A model generated the notes under the pieces. That model worked only from the letters and a program-made list of their open reading frames with translations. It searched no databases and was not told where the DNA came from. Below are positions 37,291-49,796 of a stretch of DNA of 64,000 nucleotides, piece by piece; positions within the stretch are counted from its first letter, which is position 1, and every line of letters begins with the position of its first letter. The position numbers and the translations under genes are program-made. The stretch is taken from NCBI GenBank assembly GCA_029721435.1, contig CM056583.1, positions 76,697,120 through 76,761,119 on the forward strand, written 5' to 3'. The DNA is from Gymnothorax reevesii (taxonomy: Eukaryota; Chordata; Actinopteri; Anguilliformes; Muraenidae).

Positions 37291-38439
37291 TGAGGAAACA
37301 TATCTAAAAACTTAGTCTACAAACAGTTCTAGAACTGAGGGGAAAAATGTTGAAAAAAACCTTTGATCCTCAGGGGGAAAAAAAGAATAAATAAATAAAC
37401 AATCTTCTCCTGAGGGGGTTAAGGAGTCATGCAGATCCCAGAGAAACCACAATTACAGTATATTGAACACAGCAGAGGCTAGAATAAGCAGAAGAATAAC
37501 AGTTTAATGGGGGAAAAAACTGAATATATGCATGGGCAAACAAAACAAATGCAGATATTTCAGTTCAAACTCCTGGCATGGTCTGAGTCCATTTGTCCTC
37601 TTAAAGACCGAGCGGTCACTGCAAATGAATGCAAAATTATTCTGAGTGATCATATTTATATCCTATGATGGTGTATTCCTGCCATGATGGGAGTGGCCTT
37701 CTATGGGGTGACAACGGCCCAAGCCTCACTGGGTGCAAGAGGTCACTGAATGGGTTCATGAAAATGAAAATGATTCTAAGCGTATACCACTGCCTTCAGT
37801 CACCAAACCTCAAACCTACTAGGCTCCTATGGAGGATTTTGCAATAACAAGACAGTGTTCTCAATCACCAACATCAAAACACCAAATGCGGGAAAACATA
37901 TCTCTTGGATGGATACTCCATCCCGCCAGTAAAGTTTTAAACTTGTAGACTCTATGTCAAGGTGTGTTTAGCTATTCTGGCACCTTATGGAGGCCCAAAA
38001 CCATACAAAGACTGCTTATGTAGATTTATCCATTACTTTATCGCCTGTCTATACATTTTTTTCTTTGACAATACAATCTAGAACATTGGGTGACTAGAAA
38101 CTGCAATCTTTACATACCAGCAGAAAACTATTTAATGATAAATCTGTTATTTTGCCAACAATTCAGCAACTTACTGTTGATTTGACAAAGAAGGGGCCGA
38201 TCTCTCCAAGAACAATGAAGAGATTAAGAGCCTAACTCAAGGTTATCATATTGTGGCTCCAGTGGGGCTTGACCCACGAACCTTCATGGTTCTAGGTTGG
38301 ATTCTAAATAACCCTGTTACAGACTGTCCTTCAGTTATGTTGGAGAAATGGAGGCAATTCCAAGAATGAGATTGCCAAAAAAAAACTAAAGATTTTGTCA
38401 AAAGTTCTGCACAACCAAGAAAAGAGTGCAAAGAGTACA
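37291..38439. other. No gene seen; possible SINE head on minus
   Basis: Mostly unassigned. Near 38250-38290 the minus strand reads GTGGGTCAAGCCCC, which resembles a tRNA B box, but no convincing A box or tail was found. The segment ends where the truncated Tc1-like copy begins. Confidence 0.35.
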
Positions 38440-39520
38440 AGAGTACAAGGCCAAAGACCTTTACTGGATGCTGATGATTTTCGGGCCCTCAGACGCCACT
38501 GGATCACTTACTGGCATGATTCTGTCATTGACATTACTAAATGGGCCCAGGAATACTTCAAGGAAACACTGTCTGTAAACACAGTCCGCCGTGCCATCCA
38601 CAGAAGCCACCTAAAACTCTATCATGCGAAAAGGAGGCCATTGTTAAGCATGATCCAGAAGCGCCGCCGTGTTCTGTGGGCCGAGGCTCATTTAAACTGG
38701 ACTGTAGCAAAGTGGCAAAGTGTCCTGTGGTCAGACGAGTCCAAATTCGACAGTCTCGTTGGAAATCATGGGCGTCGTGTCCTCCGGGCTAAAGAGGAGA
38801 AAGACCACCCCTCCTGTTATCAGCGTTCAGTTCAAAAGCCAGCATCTCTGATGGTATGGGGATGCATTAGTGCATATGGTGTGGGACACTTGCATGTTTC
38901 AAAAAGCACCATGAATGCTGAAAGGTATATGAAGGTTTTAGAGGAACATATGCTCCCCTCCAGATGACATCTATTCCAGGGAAGGCCTTGTGTATTTCAG
39001 CAGGACAATGTAAAACCACATACTGTCAGCTATTATAACAGCATGACTTTGTAGTAGAAGAGTCCATGGGCTGAACTGGCCTCCCTGCAGTCCTGATCTT
39101 TCACCGTTTGAGAACATTTGGCGAATAATTAAACAAAAAGTCTGTCAAAGGAGACCCAAAACTCTCCAGCAGCCGGAAGCCTGTATTAAACAAGAGTTGG
39201 ATCAAATTCCAATGGCTAAACTCAAGAAACTGTCCTCCTCAATGCCCTGACACCTCTACTCTGCATTTAAAAGAAGAGGGGATGCTACACCATGGTACAC
39301 AGGCCCCTGTCCCAACTTTTTTGAGACCTGTAGCAGCCATCAAGTTTGAAATGAGCTCATTTCATGGATTAAATTGTAAAATTTCTCAGTTTTAATATTT
39401 GCTATGTTATCTCTGTTCTATTGAGAAAAAAATACTGGCTGGTGTGATTTGAAAGTCATTGCGTCTTGAATTTATTCACAATTTACACTTCGTCCCAACT
39501 ATTTCGGAATTGGGGTTATA
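38440..39520 (+). mobile_element. Tc1-like element, copy 3 of the first family, left end missing (plus)
   Basis: Similarity to 2137-3731 begins abruptly around 38446 (AAAGACCTTTACTGGATGC) inside the coding region and continues to the right terminal repeat CTATTTCGGAATTGGGGTT near 39518. The left terminal repeat and about 500 bp are absent. Confidence 0.85.
38446..39300 (+). pseudogene. Tc1-like transposase, 5' truncated, longest surviving frame in the family
   Basis: The open frame from 38395 joins the upstream flank to transposase at about 38446 and runs to a TGA at 38965-38967. It includes [53 protein letters not shown] (first Asp) and [21 protein letters not shown]. Beyond the stop, VFQQDN and a decayed [11 protein letters not shown] follow in shifted frames. 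The TGA replaces the CGA arginine codon of copy 1 and is also present in copy 2. Confidence 0.85.
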
Positions 39521-42500
39521 TTTGTATTTGATTAAAATTGCCCTAATTTTTTCATATGATACGCATTACCTGGTGAACCAACCTCTATCCACCCAAACCT
39601 CTCCAGACTCTGCATGGGGAGGCTGCTGTGTCTTCCGCTGGTGTGAGGAGCTCAGAGTTACATGGCTCCCTTTCAGCGGATCTGGTCTCTGGCCTACTTA
39701 ATGCTAGTTTTTGCTTACCTCTGTGCCTGAACTGCTCCCTGCATTGAAGTGCACTTCTGAGAGGGTTGAAGGACACGGCAGTGAAGCAAACTTCGCCCAA
39801 GCAGTCTTCACATCTCTTTTCTAGGGAGGCTTGTTTGATGTTCCATAAATCCTCGCATGGGGAGCCTGCGCCTCATGGACAAATAGTTTGGTTTTCTCTT
39901 GACAGAGGTGCTCCCGGCGATGCTTGTCAATTAGGTGCTTGTTCTTCACCTGACATGATGAAACTGCCTGCTTGCTGTGGCCTGACTACACAGGTTTTAT
40001 AGCAGCAGTCAATCAGATTTCCCTTAATGGAACCAAACCGCTACCACACCCACACATAAGTAATTCCTAATTTGACTAACCGTTCTATCCACAGCACCAC
40101 AGGCATGCAATTAAGTCATGTTTTGGAATTTACCAGCATTGACACGCCCAATTTTGATCAGCGATTACATTGACACTTGCATTTCCTCACTGTGTTTAAG
40201 TCATCATTTTAGGGCCAAATAACTCATAAAAGATCAGCATCCTAGAGCAGTTCCTTCTCCGTTGTAGATGCTGATCTCTGGTGGGGATTACTCAATGAAA
40301 CTGTTAGCAAAGGACCTATGAGGCGTCTGTATCTCAGATTTGTGACTCTGACATGTTTGTTATCTTGCGCCACAATATATCTCAGAATTCCACTTATGTC
40401 CTTGGTTAGACCCAGTTTGAGCATATCTGTCAAGACAGCAGTGCTCATCTTTGCTGAAAAACTGAATATTTTTACCTATCTCATGCATTGATTTGGATTC
40501 ATTACCAAAAATAACAATTGACTGATAAGGTTATAGGGAGAGTAGTTTCTTATAGGCCTCTTTAAAACTGACATTGATACGCAAGCAAACAACATAAATA
40601 CCAACAGTGTAGGACAAACTGTGGCAACAGAAATTTACTTTAGCTTCATTAATCAGCACAGCCCATTGTGCTTAATATAATCTCAGTGGTTTTCACATTA
40701 CCATATTAGCACATTAGCACGATTACATAAGGATTAGTATTATTTCCAGCACAGTAAGAATTTTTTTAAAATAATTTTTTTCAAGTCTTGCTCAATCTTG
40801 TGTTACTATATTGAGAAAAATGTCTTTGAGAAACTTAAAAAAATGCATATAAGATTGATTCCAAATTTTTGAACAGTACTGCATATATTAGTACACACCC
40901 AGAAGGACTACGTTTGAAATTCTAGAATTCCATGCTAAGAATCTCAATGAATTCAAAATGCATATTTTAGATCTACAAGACTGTGGTACAGTCTTCTGCT
41001 TCAAAGGAAGAACTAGCAGTAATGTTCACAGATCCCAGGCGAAAGTATATAAACTGATGACTGCAGGCAGTCCAGATGTCCTATCTGAGTTCAGACCTCA
41101 TCTTTTATTCCACAAGATGTGTACACTTTTCTCTGCTCTCGCATGGCCTCTGGTGTAGAAAAAAAACTGTATGACCTCATGTGCTTATACCCTGAGGAAT
41201 TCACATAGCCCCAGTTCAGGACTTGGCAAATAAATAAACCATTCCTGTAAAGGCTGTAAAAGCAAAATGGCATGTGATAATGTTTAAAAAAAAAAAGTGT
41301 AAACAGTAGACCGAGTTTCCAGTATCACATTGATTCTTGATGGAAAAACAATCAATATGAACCTCAGTTTTAGTTGCTTATCTGTTCATGAACATCTTAC
41401 AGTGTGTAAACTAGAATATGGATGATCTTTCACTTAAGTTTGATTGTCACTGCTTCTTGATGAAACTAAATGTCATACTTATGCTTCTGATATCCGCCAG
41501 CAGGCACCCAGGGCTGCATGCGCCACAATGGCATGCAGACTTGCAGGGATTCGCACATTGTAAGTCTGCAATTGGCAAAAATTGTCAAAAAGACCTTAAA
41601 TTTGTTCTTCAGTGGCATAATCTGGGGAAAATAGAGACTTCAGCAGACCCTGCCTACGCCCATGTGCAGTTTCAGATTGATTGGCCAACTGATTGAGGGA
41701 AAAAAAATGTATTAGAGAGGACAGATGGGTGGTTTTCCTCATTTAACAGTTGGATAACAAGCAACAGACCAAAATACTTCTGATAGGCACTAATGAAAAA
41801 GTTCCAGATCACATTAACTGCCATTAATTAATGAAACACGTGTAAATCTTAGAATTATTGAACAAATTTGCTCATTCATACTCTAACACTACTTTTGATT
41901 TCAATACTGGAGCAATGAATAGTCCACATCCCTCAACTAAAGGGTTAGTATGTAATGCCAGTGATAACGTCTGAAAAATGATAGAAACACTTACTTTCTG
42001 TTGCCTTCAATTCTGAAACAAATACGTAATTGCCAGATCACAGTTACACGATCACTGAAAGCCTCCATAACCAAAAAGGAACTGAAAAGACACGGCAGTG
42101 TTTCTATTCTTCCTCCGGATAAACGGTGCCTTGTGCAACTTTCAGAGGCAAAACAGTACTCCCCCCCCCCCACCACCACCTCTCTGTCCCACAGTTACTA
42201 GGCAACATTTGTAATTGATCTACTGATGTATTCAAAACACACTTATCACAAGCTTACAATGGCTTTATTATTTTGGTGAAGACTCCGATATGGTACAACA
42301 TTGATGCTGTAGCTGTATCTCATAGCCAGGTATCGCAGTCCTTTTCTAACATGGGTAAAGAACAACTTTGTTGCAGTTGTGTGAAAGTAGCAAGGACACG
42401 CTGAATTTGGACATGTGGAGGGACGCCAGCCTCCATCAATAAGAAGGAATCGCTTGCCAGCTGTCTGGCCAAATGCACAGGCAAGAAAACATAGCCTCCG

Positions 42501-43639
42501 CTGCAGCACAGAGGATAAGAGAGAGTGTCTGTCTCAGTGTGCGCGGCCCTGTTGACTTACCGCACAATTAGCCCTTTTATTGGCCTGGAGGCTGGTTTTA
42601 ATGAAAGGATTACTTATGTTCTGAGAGAATGCTGTGCTCTATATCTTAATGGAGGGATAAAACTGAACATAAAAAGTGCTGCCTATTCAACCCGAATCCT
42701 AGAACTATTCACCATTTTGAAAAGTTCCATTTCAAAAATCAAGAACTGCACTTTCGACTGTGGACCAGCAGGTTGAAAATCCTGCATTTTTATTTGAACT
42801 GCATGAATAAATAATCACTCGGATTAATAAATAAATGGAGATCCGAATCACCTCAAGTCTACTGGTCTTGGACTGCAGCAAAGTGGTGCAATTTTCTTCA
42901 TTTCTGTCGTTTCTTTCTGGCATGCGGTTTTTCTCGCCTGACCAAAGCTCGCTGACTGTTGATCTGATGACAGAAACCACAGGCGCGAGAACTAAGCCCC
43001 GCCCCTCTGCCTCTGTCCTCTACACCCCAGTAGATCACCCGGTAAATTCCTCATTGTAACAATGTGAAAAGATGTTTCACGTAATCCTTTCCGCTCAAAA
43101 CCATTAGCTGGTTAAAGCATGCAAACACAAAAAAAGCTTATGCACTTTATTCCAATCCAGGAGTCTGTTGACTAATCAAATGCATAATTTTCAAATTGCA
43201 GCAAAAAAAAAATTGTTTACGTGATAAGACAGTGATGTGTGCATAACTTTTTTTGCCAAGCTTTGATCAGGTTATTCAAAATGACGACGAGTCACACATG
43301 CTGCTTTGTTTAACCGATGTCCATGTTATACAAACAAGTCAAAGCTTACAAGCCAAAAATAGTCATTTCAGTTTTAGCCCTGCAGTAGAACACTTTCTCA
43401 GAGAAGAAATTCAGGAGATTTTAGGAGTAGCACATCCTCCTTCGGGTTAATTCTCTTGATGTTGCAGCAGATTTTACGCTCACAGCAATTCAATGTGACG
43501 GTAACTGCATATTTAAATCTGAGACCAATCATAACCTAAGCTATCGCCTGCCTTAGAAGCACCATGTAAGCTTATGGCATGCTATTCAGCTGGATGGGAA
43601 GCAGTCAAAGGCATACAGCCTCCTGTATGAGCTTGTCAG
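39521..43639. other. Unassigned upstream DNA
   Basis: No gene recognised. Local features are a C-run at about 42161-42170 followed by CACCACCACC, a small inverted repeat GCATGC...GCATGC near 41517-41541, and a CpG-bearing patch at about 42940-43040 with CCCCGCCCC. Confidence 0.45.
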
Positions 43640-43949
43640 TTAACCCTCCATAAACCAGCGTAGCATATCAGCTACATGAAGTAAAAGGGTTAACAGCCTG
43701 GACACCCTGTTGGTTTTGTTTCTTATAGCCAAATAAACATTTGAGAATAACTTGAATGGTATGTCACTTTCATTTTTTCATTAGCATTATTACTCAATGT
43801 AGCAGATTTATTACAATTTGGAAAGGTGGGCCAAATGTGTCAAAATTTTTTTGTCAACTGTTTTTCAAATAATGGCCCAAAATAAACATTTTTGCATAGG
43901 GAAATAATTTTAACATAATTGGAAATGGGTTTGGTTAATAGAGGGTTAA
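43640..43949. mobile_element. piggyBac-like MITE (TTAA-flanked)
   Basis: Left end TTAACCCTCCATAAACCAG and right end, read inverted, TTAACCCTCTATTAACCAA: about 20-bp inverted repeats with few mismatches, each starting at a TTAA. TTAA target sites with CCC-starting ends are typical of the piggyBac superfamily. The 310-bp interior has no coding capacity. An additional AAAGGGTTAA occurs inside, ending at 43693. Confidence 0.6.
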
Positions 43950-45232
43950 AGGAGCGAGCATATTATAAAAATTAAGAATTCTTTTTTTCTAAAGAGTCTA
44001 TATTCTGCATTATTTGATGGTTACTGTAATTACTCGGAACAGGACAAGTAACCGACGAACCTGAGCATTCAGGGTTTGCAGCACAGGCAATGACCATCTG
44101 CCTTATGATAATAATCATAAAAACTTCAGCCGGCTCGACACATAGGAACAACCAAGAGAGCCTGGTTAATGACGTATGTGGCCCCTGCACTCCTGAAATG
44201 ATTCCCTAACCCCTGATGGGAATGAATTTTTGCTCCCTGGGGAAGGCAAAAGGCGAAGGCTGAAAGAGACAACTCTCTGTATCCGACTGAGTTAGAAAGG
44301 AGTCTCTGAAAACAGAATGGCAGATATATATATAATATATATATATAATGGAGGGTGGGGATCGGGCTTGGGTAATACCTACATGCCACTACCCACTTAT
44401 TATGATTGACAAGTTGCAAAGGCTATGGTCCAGCCCTGAATTCCAACAATGTAAGAATTCAATTTAGTGGTCTGAGTTGCTTGAAAACAGAGAGCTCAAG
44501 AGGTGTTAATGCAAATGCATGCTTACATAACTACTGTGTTAATACTAAAATGCGAATAATGATGATTCCCAAAATAAAGCTGTAGGGTGTTACAAAACTG
44601 CAAGAAATTAAAAAAAAATGTATGCAACGCAAACTGTGTTTCAGCCTTAGCAATTCATATTTAATCTGCTTTATAAAAAAAACATAAACAGTATATGGAG
44701 CTAATACAGAAAATCCCAATTAAGTTCAATGATAAAACATCCCAGCCCTGGCAAGACACTCATACTGTGTAGATTAGTTTTGCGCTTCAGTATTTAATGA
44801 GTTCAAACTTTCAAAGTACCTGGTCAAGATTAAATGCACTGGACCACACATTTCTCACAAAATAATTTTGATCGCCAAAGATTAAACAGCCTTTTTGAAA
44901 TTGGTCAGCTCTACAATTTCCCGCAATTGCTCTGTCAGATGGAATTAAACAGGCCACTTCATGAAACATGGTCTTGTTCCCTGAAGTTCTTTTCCATTCT
45001 GTCATTACTTAAAAGCTTGGATGATTGGTAATTCCCTATCATACAGGTGAGCAATAAGAAGCAAGAAGGAATGCAAATGACCCCAAAGAACAAAAAGTGG
45101 AGTTTAAGTACCATCACAAATAAGATAGTCAGTTATTTTTTTTACAAAATATATGGGAGTTACAGTACAATAGACAGTAAGCATATTGCTATGTCTCAAT
45201 TGTTTTGTTCTCAGACCAAACTGTTAGCATTC
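43950..45232. other. Unassigned DNA with an AT microsatellite
   Basis: Contains an (AT)n stretch at about 44323-44349. No gene or further repeat family recognised. Confidence 0.45.
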
Positions 45233-45496
45233 ACACGGTGCAGTGAAAAGGTGCTCGCCCCCTCACTGATTTCCCCTAAGTTTGCATATTCTTCACACTT
45301 AAATGTTTCAGATCATCAAAATTATTTTAATACTAAACAAAAATAACTAATAACTAAAATACATAATAATGTTAGTACTCATGCTGTCTTTGTTTCATGT
45401 TAAAATTAGTTAGATGATTGGAGACATTTAAATATGATATACTAGCAAAAATACAAGAAATGGGGAATGGGGAAAATTCTTTTTCACAGCACTGTA
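45233..45496. mobile_element. Tc1/mariner-type MITE
   Basis: Left GGTGCAGTGAAAAGGTGCTC and right, read inverted, CAGTGCTGTGAAAAAGAATT form imperfect inverted ends; TA follows on the right. The interior ACTTAAATGTTTCAGATCAT is a motif I know from a common fish Tc1-type MITE. 264 bp and no coding potential. Confidence 0.65.
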
Positions 45497-48037
45497 CTGT
45501 GTAATATTCTTTATGTCTCTCAAGTGATCGAGTTTAATTATTCCAGTTCAGCACGATTTTTTATGACTTGGCGCTGAGGGCACACCATTGTCCCATGACA
45601 TGCTAGCTGGGAAATGCTAATCTGTCTCGTCACTTTCTTCGCAGCTTTCTCATCCTCCAGCTCAGTCTCGGTCTCAGAGGTGAAGAGGATAATGGCATGC
45701 ACCACCTTCGCAGTGGTTGCGGCCCACATTTGATGCCTTGGAATGAACGCTGGGTCCAGAGGTCTCAATTAAAACCTATAATTCTAATTGAGATCCTTTC
45801 TTAGTGAGGACATTACCCAAGTTGGATTACTTGGTGCCACTCATGCAAGGTTATTATTCTGTATTCCTTTGTAAGAGAATGCTTGAATATAAACAATCTC
45901 ATTACCTCAGTTAAAATGTGATTTTCTGAAACAGCGACCTGATTGAACTCATCTCAACGCAACACCGTAGAGACGCAATGTCAATCTACAAACCGCTGAC
46001 ATCTGGTATTTAGGTTAGAAAGCGGGTTAGATCCCGCTTTCAGTTCCTCGTCATAAAGACCTCTTTGATAGAGGACACTGGTCTTTGAGTTCATTCGTCA
46101 GCTGATGTGCGGCTAGCCCAGCTTCAGCCTCATCTTAACGGCACTTCAGAGACGTTTAAGGCAATGATGTGAGCAATGGAGGATTATCGCAATATAGGAC
46201 ACTGAGCATTCAAGTAGTACTTTCCTCTGCTGAGGGAAGTTGAAGTTTGAAAAAAAAAAACATTTTTAACCGTGCAGTAAAATCCTGCAATATTTCTATT
46301 TTAAAATAACTCTGTCCTTAATCCTTTATCAGGCTCATAAGAATTCAGTTCACAGAGTGTGACGCAGAGGTGTGTAGATACTCATGTATTTTTCATGAAC
46401 TGACTTGGGAGGGTAGGAAGCAAGGAAGACCTGCAGGAATTGCTTTGTAAGCCAGAAAAATCCAGGGTCTTCTAGAGAGAGCTGGTTCCCCAGGGATTCA
46501 GTAATATGTATTCACGGAGAGAAGCAGGTCCTGTTACCTAGAGACCAGATTGCTCAAGGCCACAGACAAGCAATGGAGGAGGGAGGCAGTCACCTTTTAA
46601 CCTCATCTTCGGCTTTAACTGAGTGAACGTACTTTTTTCTCACTAAACGAGCAGGGGTTTGAAGTCACTAATTAAAGATGCAACATTTATTCCACTGAAA
46701 CATGGCCCTGCAGGACTGGCTCCGCTTGGGTGTTTCATTCTTGTTTCAGTGTCTTCCCTTCAGCTGTTTTCCTGGTGGTCAACTGATTGAGAAGATGCTT
46801 CCTGAAGTGAGGACCAAAGCTCCTTCACAGAGATGAAGGCAAAGGGCATTGAAATAGCTGTCCAAGCTGACACGCGAGCAGGGGAAAGGATGTCCGGTCT
46901 TCGCCCTTTGTCTGTTCGAGAGGAAGACTTCAAACCAATCCCAGGTGTTTCCACGAGCTGATTATGGAAAGAGAGCGGAGGGAGCATGAAGAGGATGCTT
47001 TGATGTTTCAATGACCCTGGGCTAATTTTCACTTAAACATTAATTAGGCCAGAACTCCATGCTGTGTACCTTAGCTCCTGCAAGCCAGCATCTGTGTTGC
47101 ATTGAACTAAAAACAGCTACTGACTTATCTTACTTCCTCGCGTTTCCTTTTTACGATCTGTTTACTCGTGGTAGGTTCCAAAAACGCTTCTGTATTTACG
47201 GACAAAATGAAAGGCATCGCGACCCAAGTCCGTGTTCATACAAATTGCCCTCATACTTTGAATATAATGCTCCTCAGAAACAAAGAGCTTCCCTCATTGT
47301 TCATCATGATTTAGAAGAGGAGTCTCATTAATTAATGTGACATCATTCACACAAACCAACAATGCACTGTGCATCTCATTCTTTTTATAATTAAAAGCCT
47401 TTTCAGCATTTTTATAAAGCTATAAAGGGACCAAACCCAGCTGAATTTTTAAAAGATTAAATTTCTTTTATCAACACAAAACAAACCTCAAGTCCAAAAT
47501 TAATTTGATTTCAGTCGATCTATAATTGTTTTAGATCCAAGTCTCTTCTATTATGTGTTTATGTGTAGACAAATTTGATATTGTCATATGATGATTGCCA
47601 ATTGAAATTAACAAAACTGTGTTTGTGCAAAATTTTTAACAGCTGGTACCACTGCAACTGTATCGGTAACTATTTCCCAACTGGCCCACATGAGGACAAA
47701 ATGGCTAAGAATAAACTGCTTCACAAAAAAAAAAAAAAAAAAAAAAATTCATTGCGATATTTTTTTGCCGATGTCATAGGCTATAGATCTTTGGACGAAA
47801 TATCACTCCATTCTGAAGAATTTCCACCAGAAAACTCTCCTGGGCTATTATTTGGGTCCAACTCAAAACGGGTTGCAATGAATGCACGTTTGCCACATAC
47901 ATAAGGAATTGGAAACAAAGGATTTTTCGAGAAAATTACATCATGTATTTTGAGGAGCCGAACTATTCTGATGATAGCCAAACATGTCCATATATGGGTA
48001 CCATCAGAAAAAGCATGTTCTCAGCATTCTTTTGTTG
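45497..48037. other. Unassigned upstream DNA
   Basis: Contains a pure A24 run (47724-47747), and a small perfect stem GAAAGCGGG/CCCGCTTTC near 46019-46042. The minus frame at 45538-45768 matches no known protein. No repeat family recognised. Confidence 0.45.
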
Positions 48038-48581
48038 TACAGTACCAGTCATAAGTTTGGACACACTTTGCTAAGGTCACAGCACTCTGTTTTTAGAGAA
48101 ATTTAAATGGCTTAACTTCTCGACAAAATCTCAAAAGGAATCTTGTGAGAGGGTAAACAGTCAGACGTTTGAAGAGAATAATTTATTTGTTTGAATAGTG
48201 TCCAAACTTTTAGAATTCTCAAAGTGGCCATATTTGGCAAAGTAAATAGAAAAACAAGCTCCTTCCATTTTCCAACAGCCGAATTAAAGTCAAGCTGTTT
48301 TCAGAATTATAGGGTAAAAAGGCCCATGCAAAGCTCACCACAAGTGCAGCACATCTTTCGGAAGTTAGACAGCCACGCAGCTGCAAACTCATTATAACCA
48401 TATAACTGTCCATTGGGGGGGGGTGAGTATGCTTTGCAAATATGTCAACACACACTGGTTAGTTTGATGGATTTAAGAATTAGATTTTTTTTTTTTTGCA
48501 AAATAAATGGTGCTTCTTTCTTTATTTAGCATGTATGATAAGAAAAATGTGGGCATGTTCAAACTTTTGACTGGCACTGTA
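48038..48581. mobile_element. Tc1-like element remnant, short
   Basis: Left TA-CAGTACCAGTCATAAGTT TGGACACAC and right, read inverted, TA-CAGTGCCAGTCAAAAGTTT. These are the well-known ends of a fish Tc1 family, with TA on both sides. The interior is only about 540 bp and degraded, with a G-run near 48415-48423 and a T-run near 48486-48497. Confidence 0.75.
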
Positions 48582-49384
48582 TAACACAACTTAACCCAAT
48601 GTAATAAGAGATATGATTGCAGAAAGATTATCTGACCGGGCTTCGATGGTGCCATCAGGAAGGAGCTAAGGAGATTCTTCGTGCTACATTATGCCTCAGG
48701 AAATAATAATAAAAATGTCTGGGTGGAGAGCACGATATTGTCACAGTGACACATCCTTAACAGTTCAGACTTCACTCACAGGGCATGTCCACTGCACCTC
48801 AGGCCTCATGTGCACAGGTCCATCACAGTGACCTACCCCAGCCTGCTGTACCCCATACAGTCAGGCCACATAAACCCCTATCCTCAGAGTACCCGGCAAA
48901 AACGCTTTTCTGGCATTAATACCAGAAAAATATAGAGGCCCTGTCCAGGAAATGGGGCAAGAGTCTGGACAGCTCCATAGCTCACAGCAGTATCCAGCAG
49001 GCAGGTTGCCCTTCTGTCTGAAGCCAGCCCCTGACTCATACTTTGGCAAAGTGTTACCATGTGTATATGGAAAAGGTCTGACCACATTGTCAGTAGGTGA
49101 CTGGGCTGAGATGATGGGATCACTGGTGGCTTGAACTTGTACTGCAGATGTTTGCTGATTCACAGGTCTTACTCAATGTAACAAGGGAAGATGGAAGCGC
49201 GCAGTGAGTGAGAACAATTTTCCTTGGAAGGCAACAGTGAGGAAACGCAGCACAAGAAACTCTGTGTTCACCGCTTTTGCGCCATTGGCTGATGAAGAAA
49301 GTCAGTTCGATTCCACATGTTTGGAACCGAATGTGAATCTGCCTCAGTTGTGGCAGAACTGCATTTGACAAGCCTGGCAATCAC
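48582..49384. other. Unassigned DNA
   Basis: No gene or repeat family recognised. Several overlapping short frames around 48860-49160 on both strands have no similarity to proteins I know. Confidence 0.45.
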
Positions 49385-49796
49385 TAGGTGAGTTTCCATT
49401 GCAGTTTGGACCAATTAAAAGTGATATTTCGAATGATTAGGCAGAGCACAATTGCGAACTGCGAATGTTTCCACTGGAGATGCTTTTGCGAATAAACTTC
49501 GCTATTATTGTAAATTCTTGTCTCGCGATACCCTTTCCGAGTCAAAATGGATGCTGTGGATCAGAACTTGTTGCGTGTTGCGTCACGTCCTGCGGCTTGT
49601 AAAAACGCAAAAACTGTTTCCATTCAACTTTTTCGAAATGTCGCTCTTTCGACACAGCTGAAAAACCACCTCACGAGAGCGCAAAAACTTTTTAGCGATA
49701 TTCGAGAGTTTATTTGAAATTCACGTGTTTCCATCAGCACCTTTTATTTCGCTATTTAGATTTTGCGCATTTCTAAGGGTAATGGAAACGCACCTA
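49385..49796. mobile_element. MITE with GGTGCGTTTCCATT-type ends
   Basis: Left TA-GGTGAGTTTCCATT and right, read inverted, TA-GGTGCGTTTCCATT make matching inverted ends (13 of 14). The 412-bp span is rich in CGAAA/TTTCG and has no transposase. TA flanks could mean a Tc1/mariner-like origin, but the end sequence does not identify the superfamily. Confidence 0.65.

Noticed and set aside
38246..38300. B-box-like GTGGGTCAAGCCCC on minus as a SINE head
   Set aside because: No A box at a suitable distance and no tail recognised; kept only as a remark.
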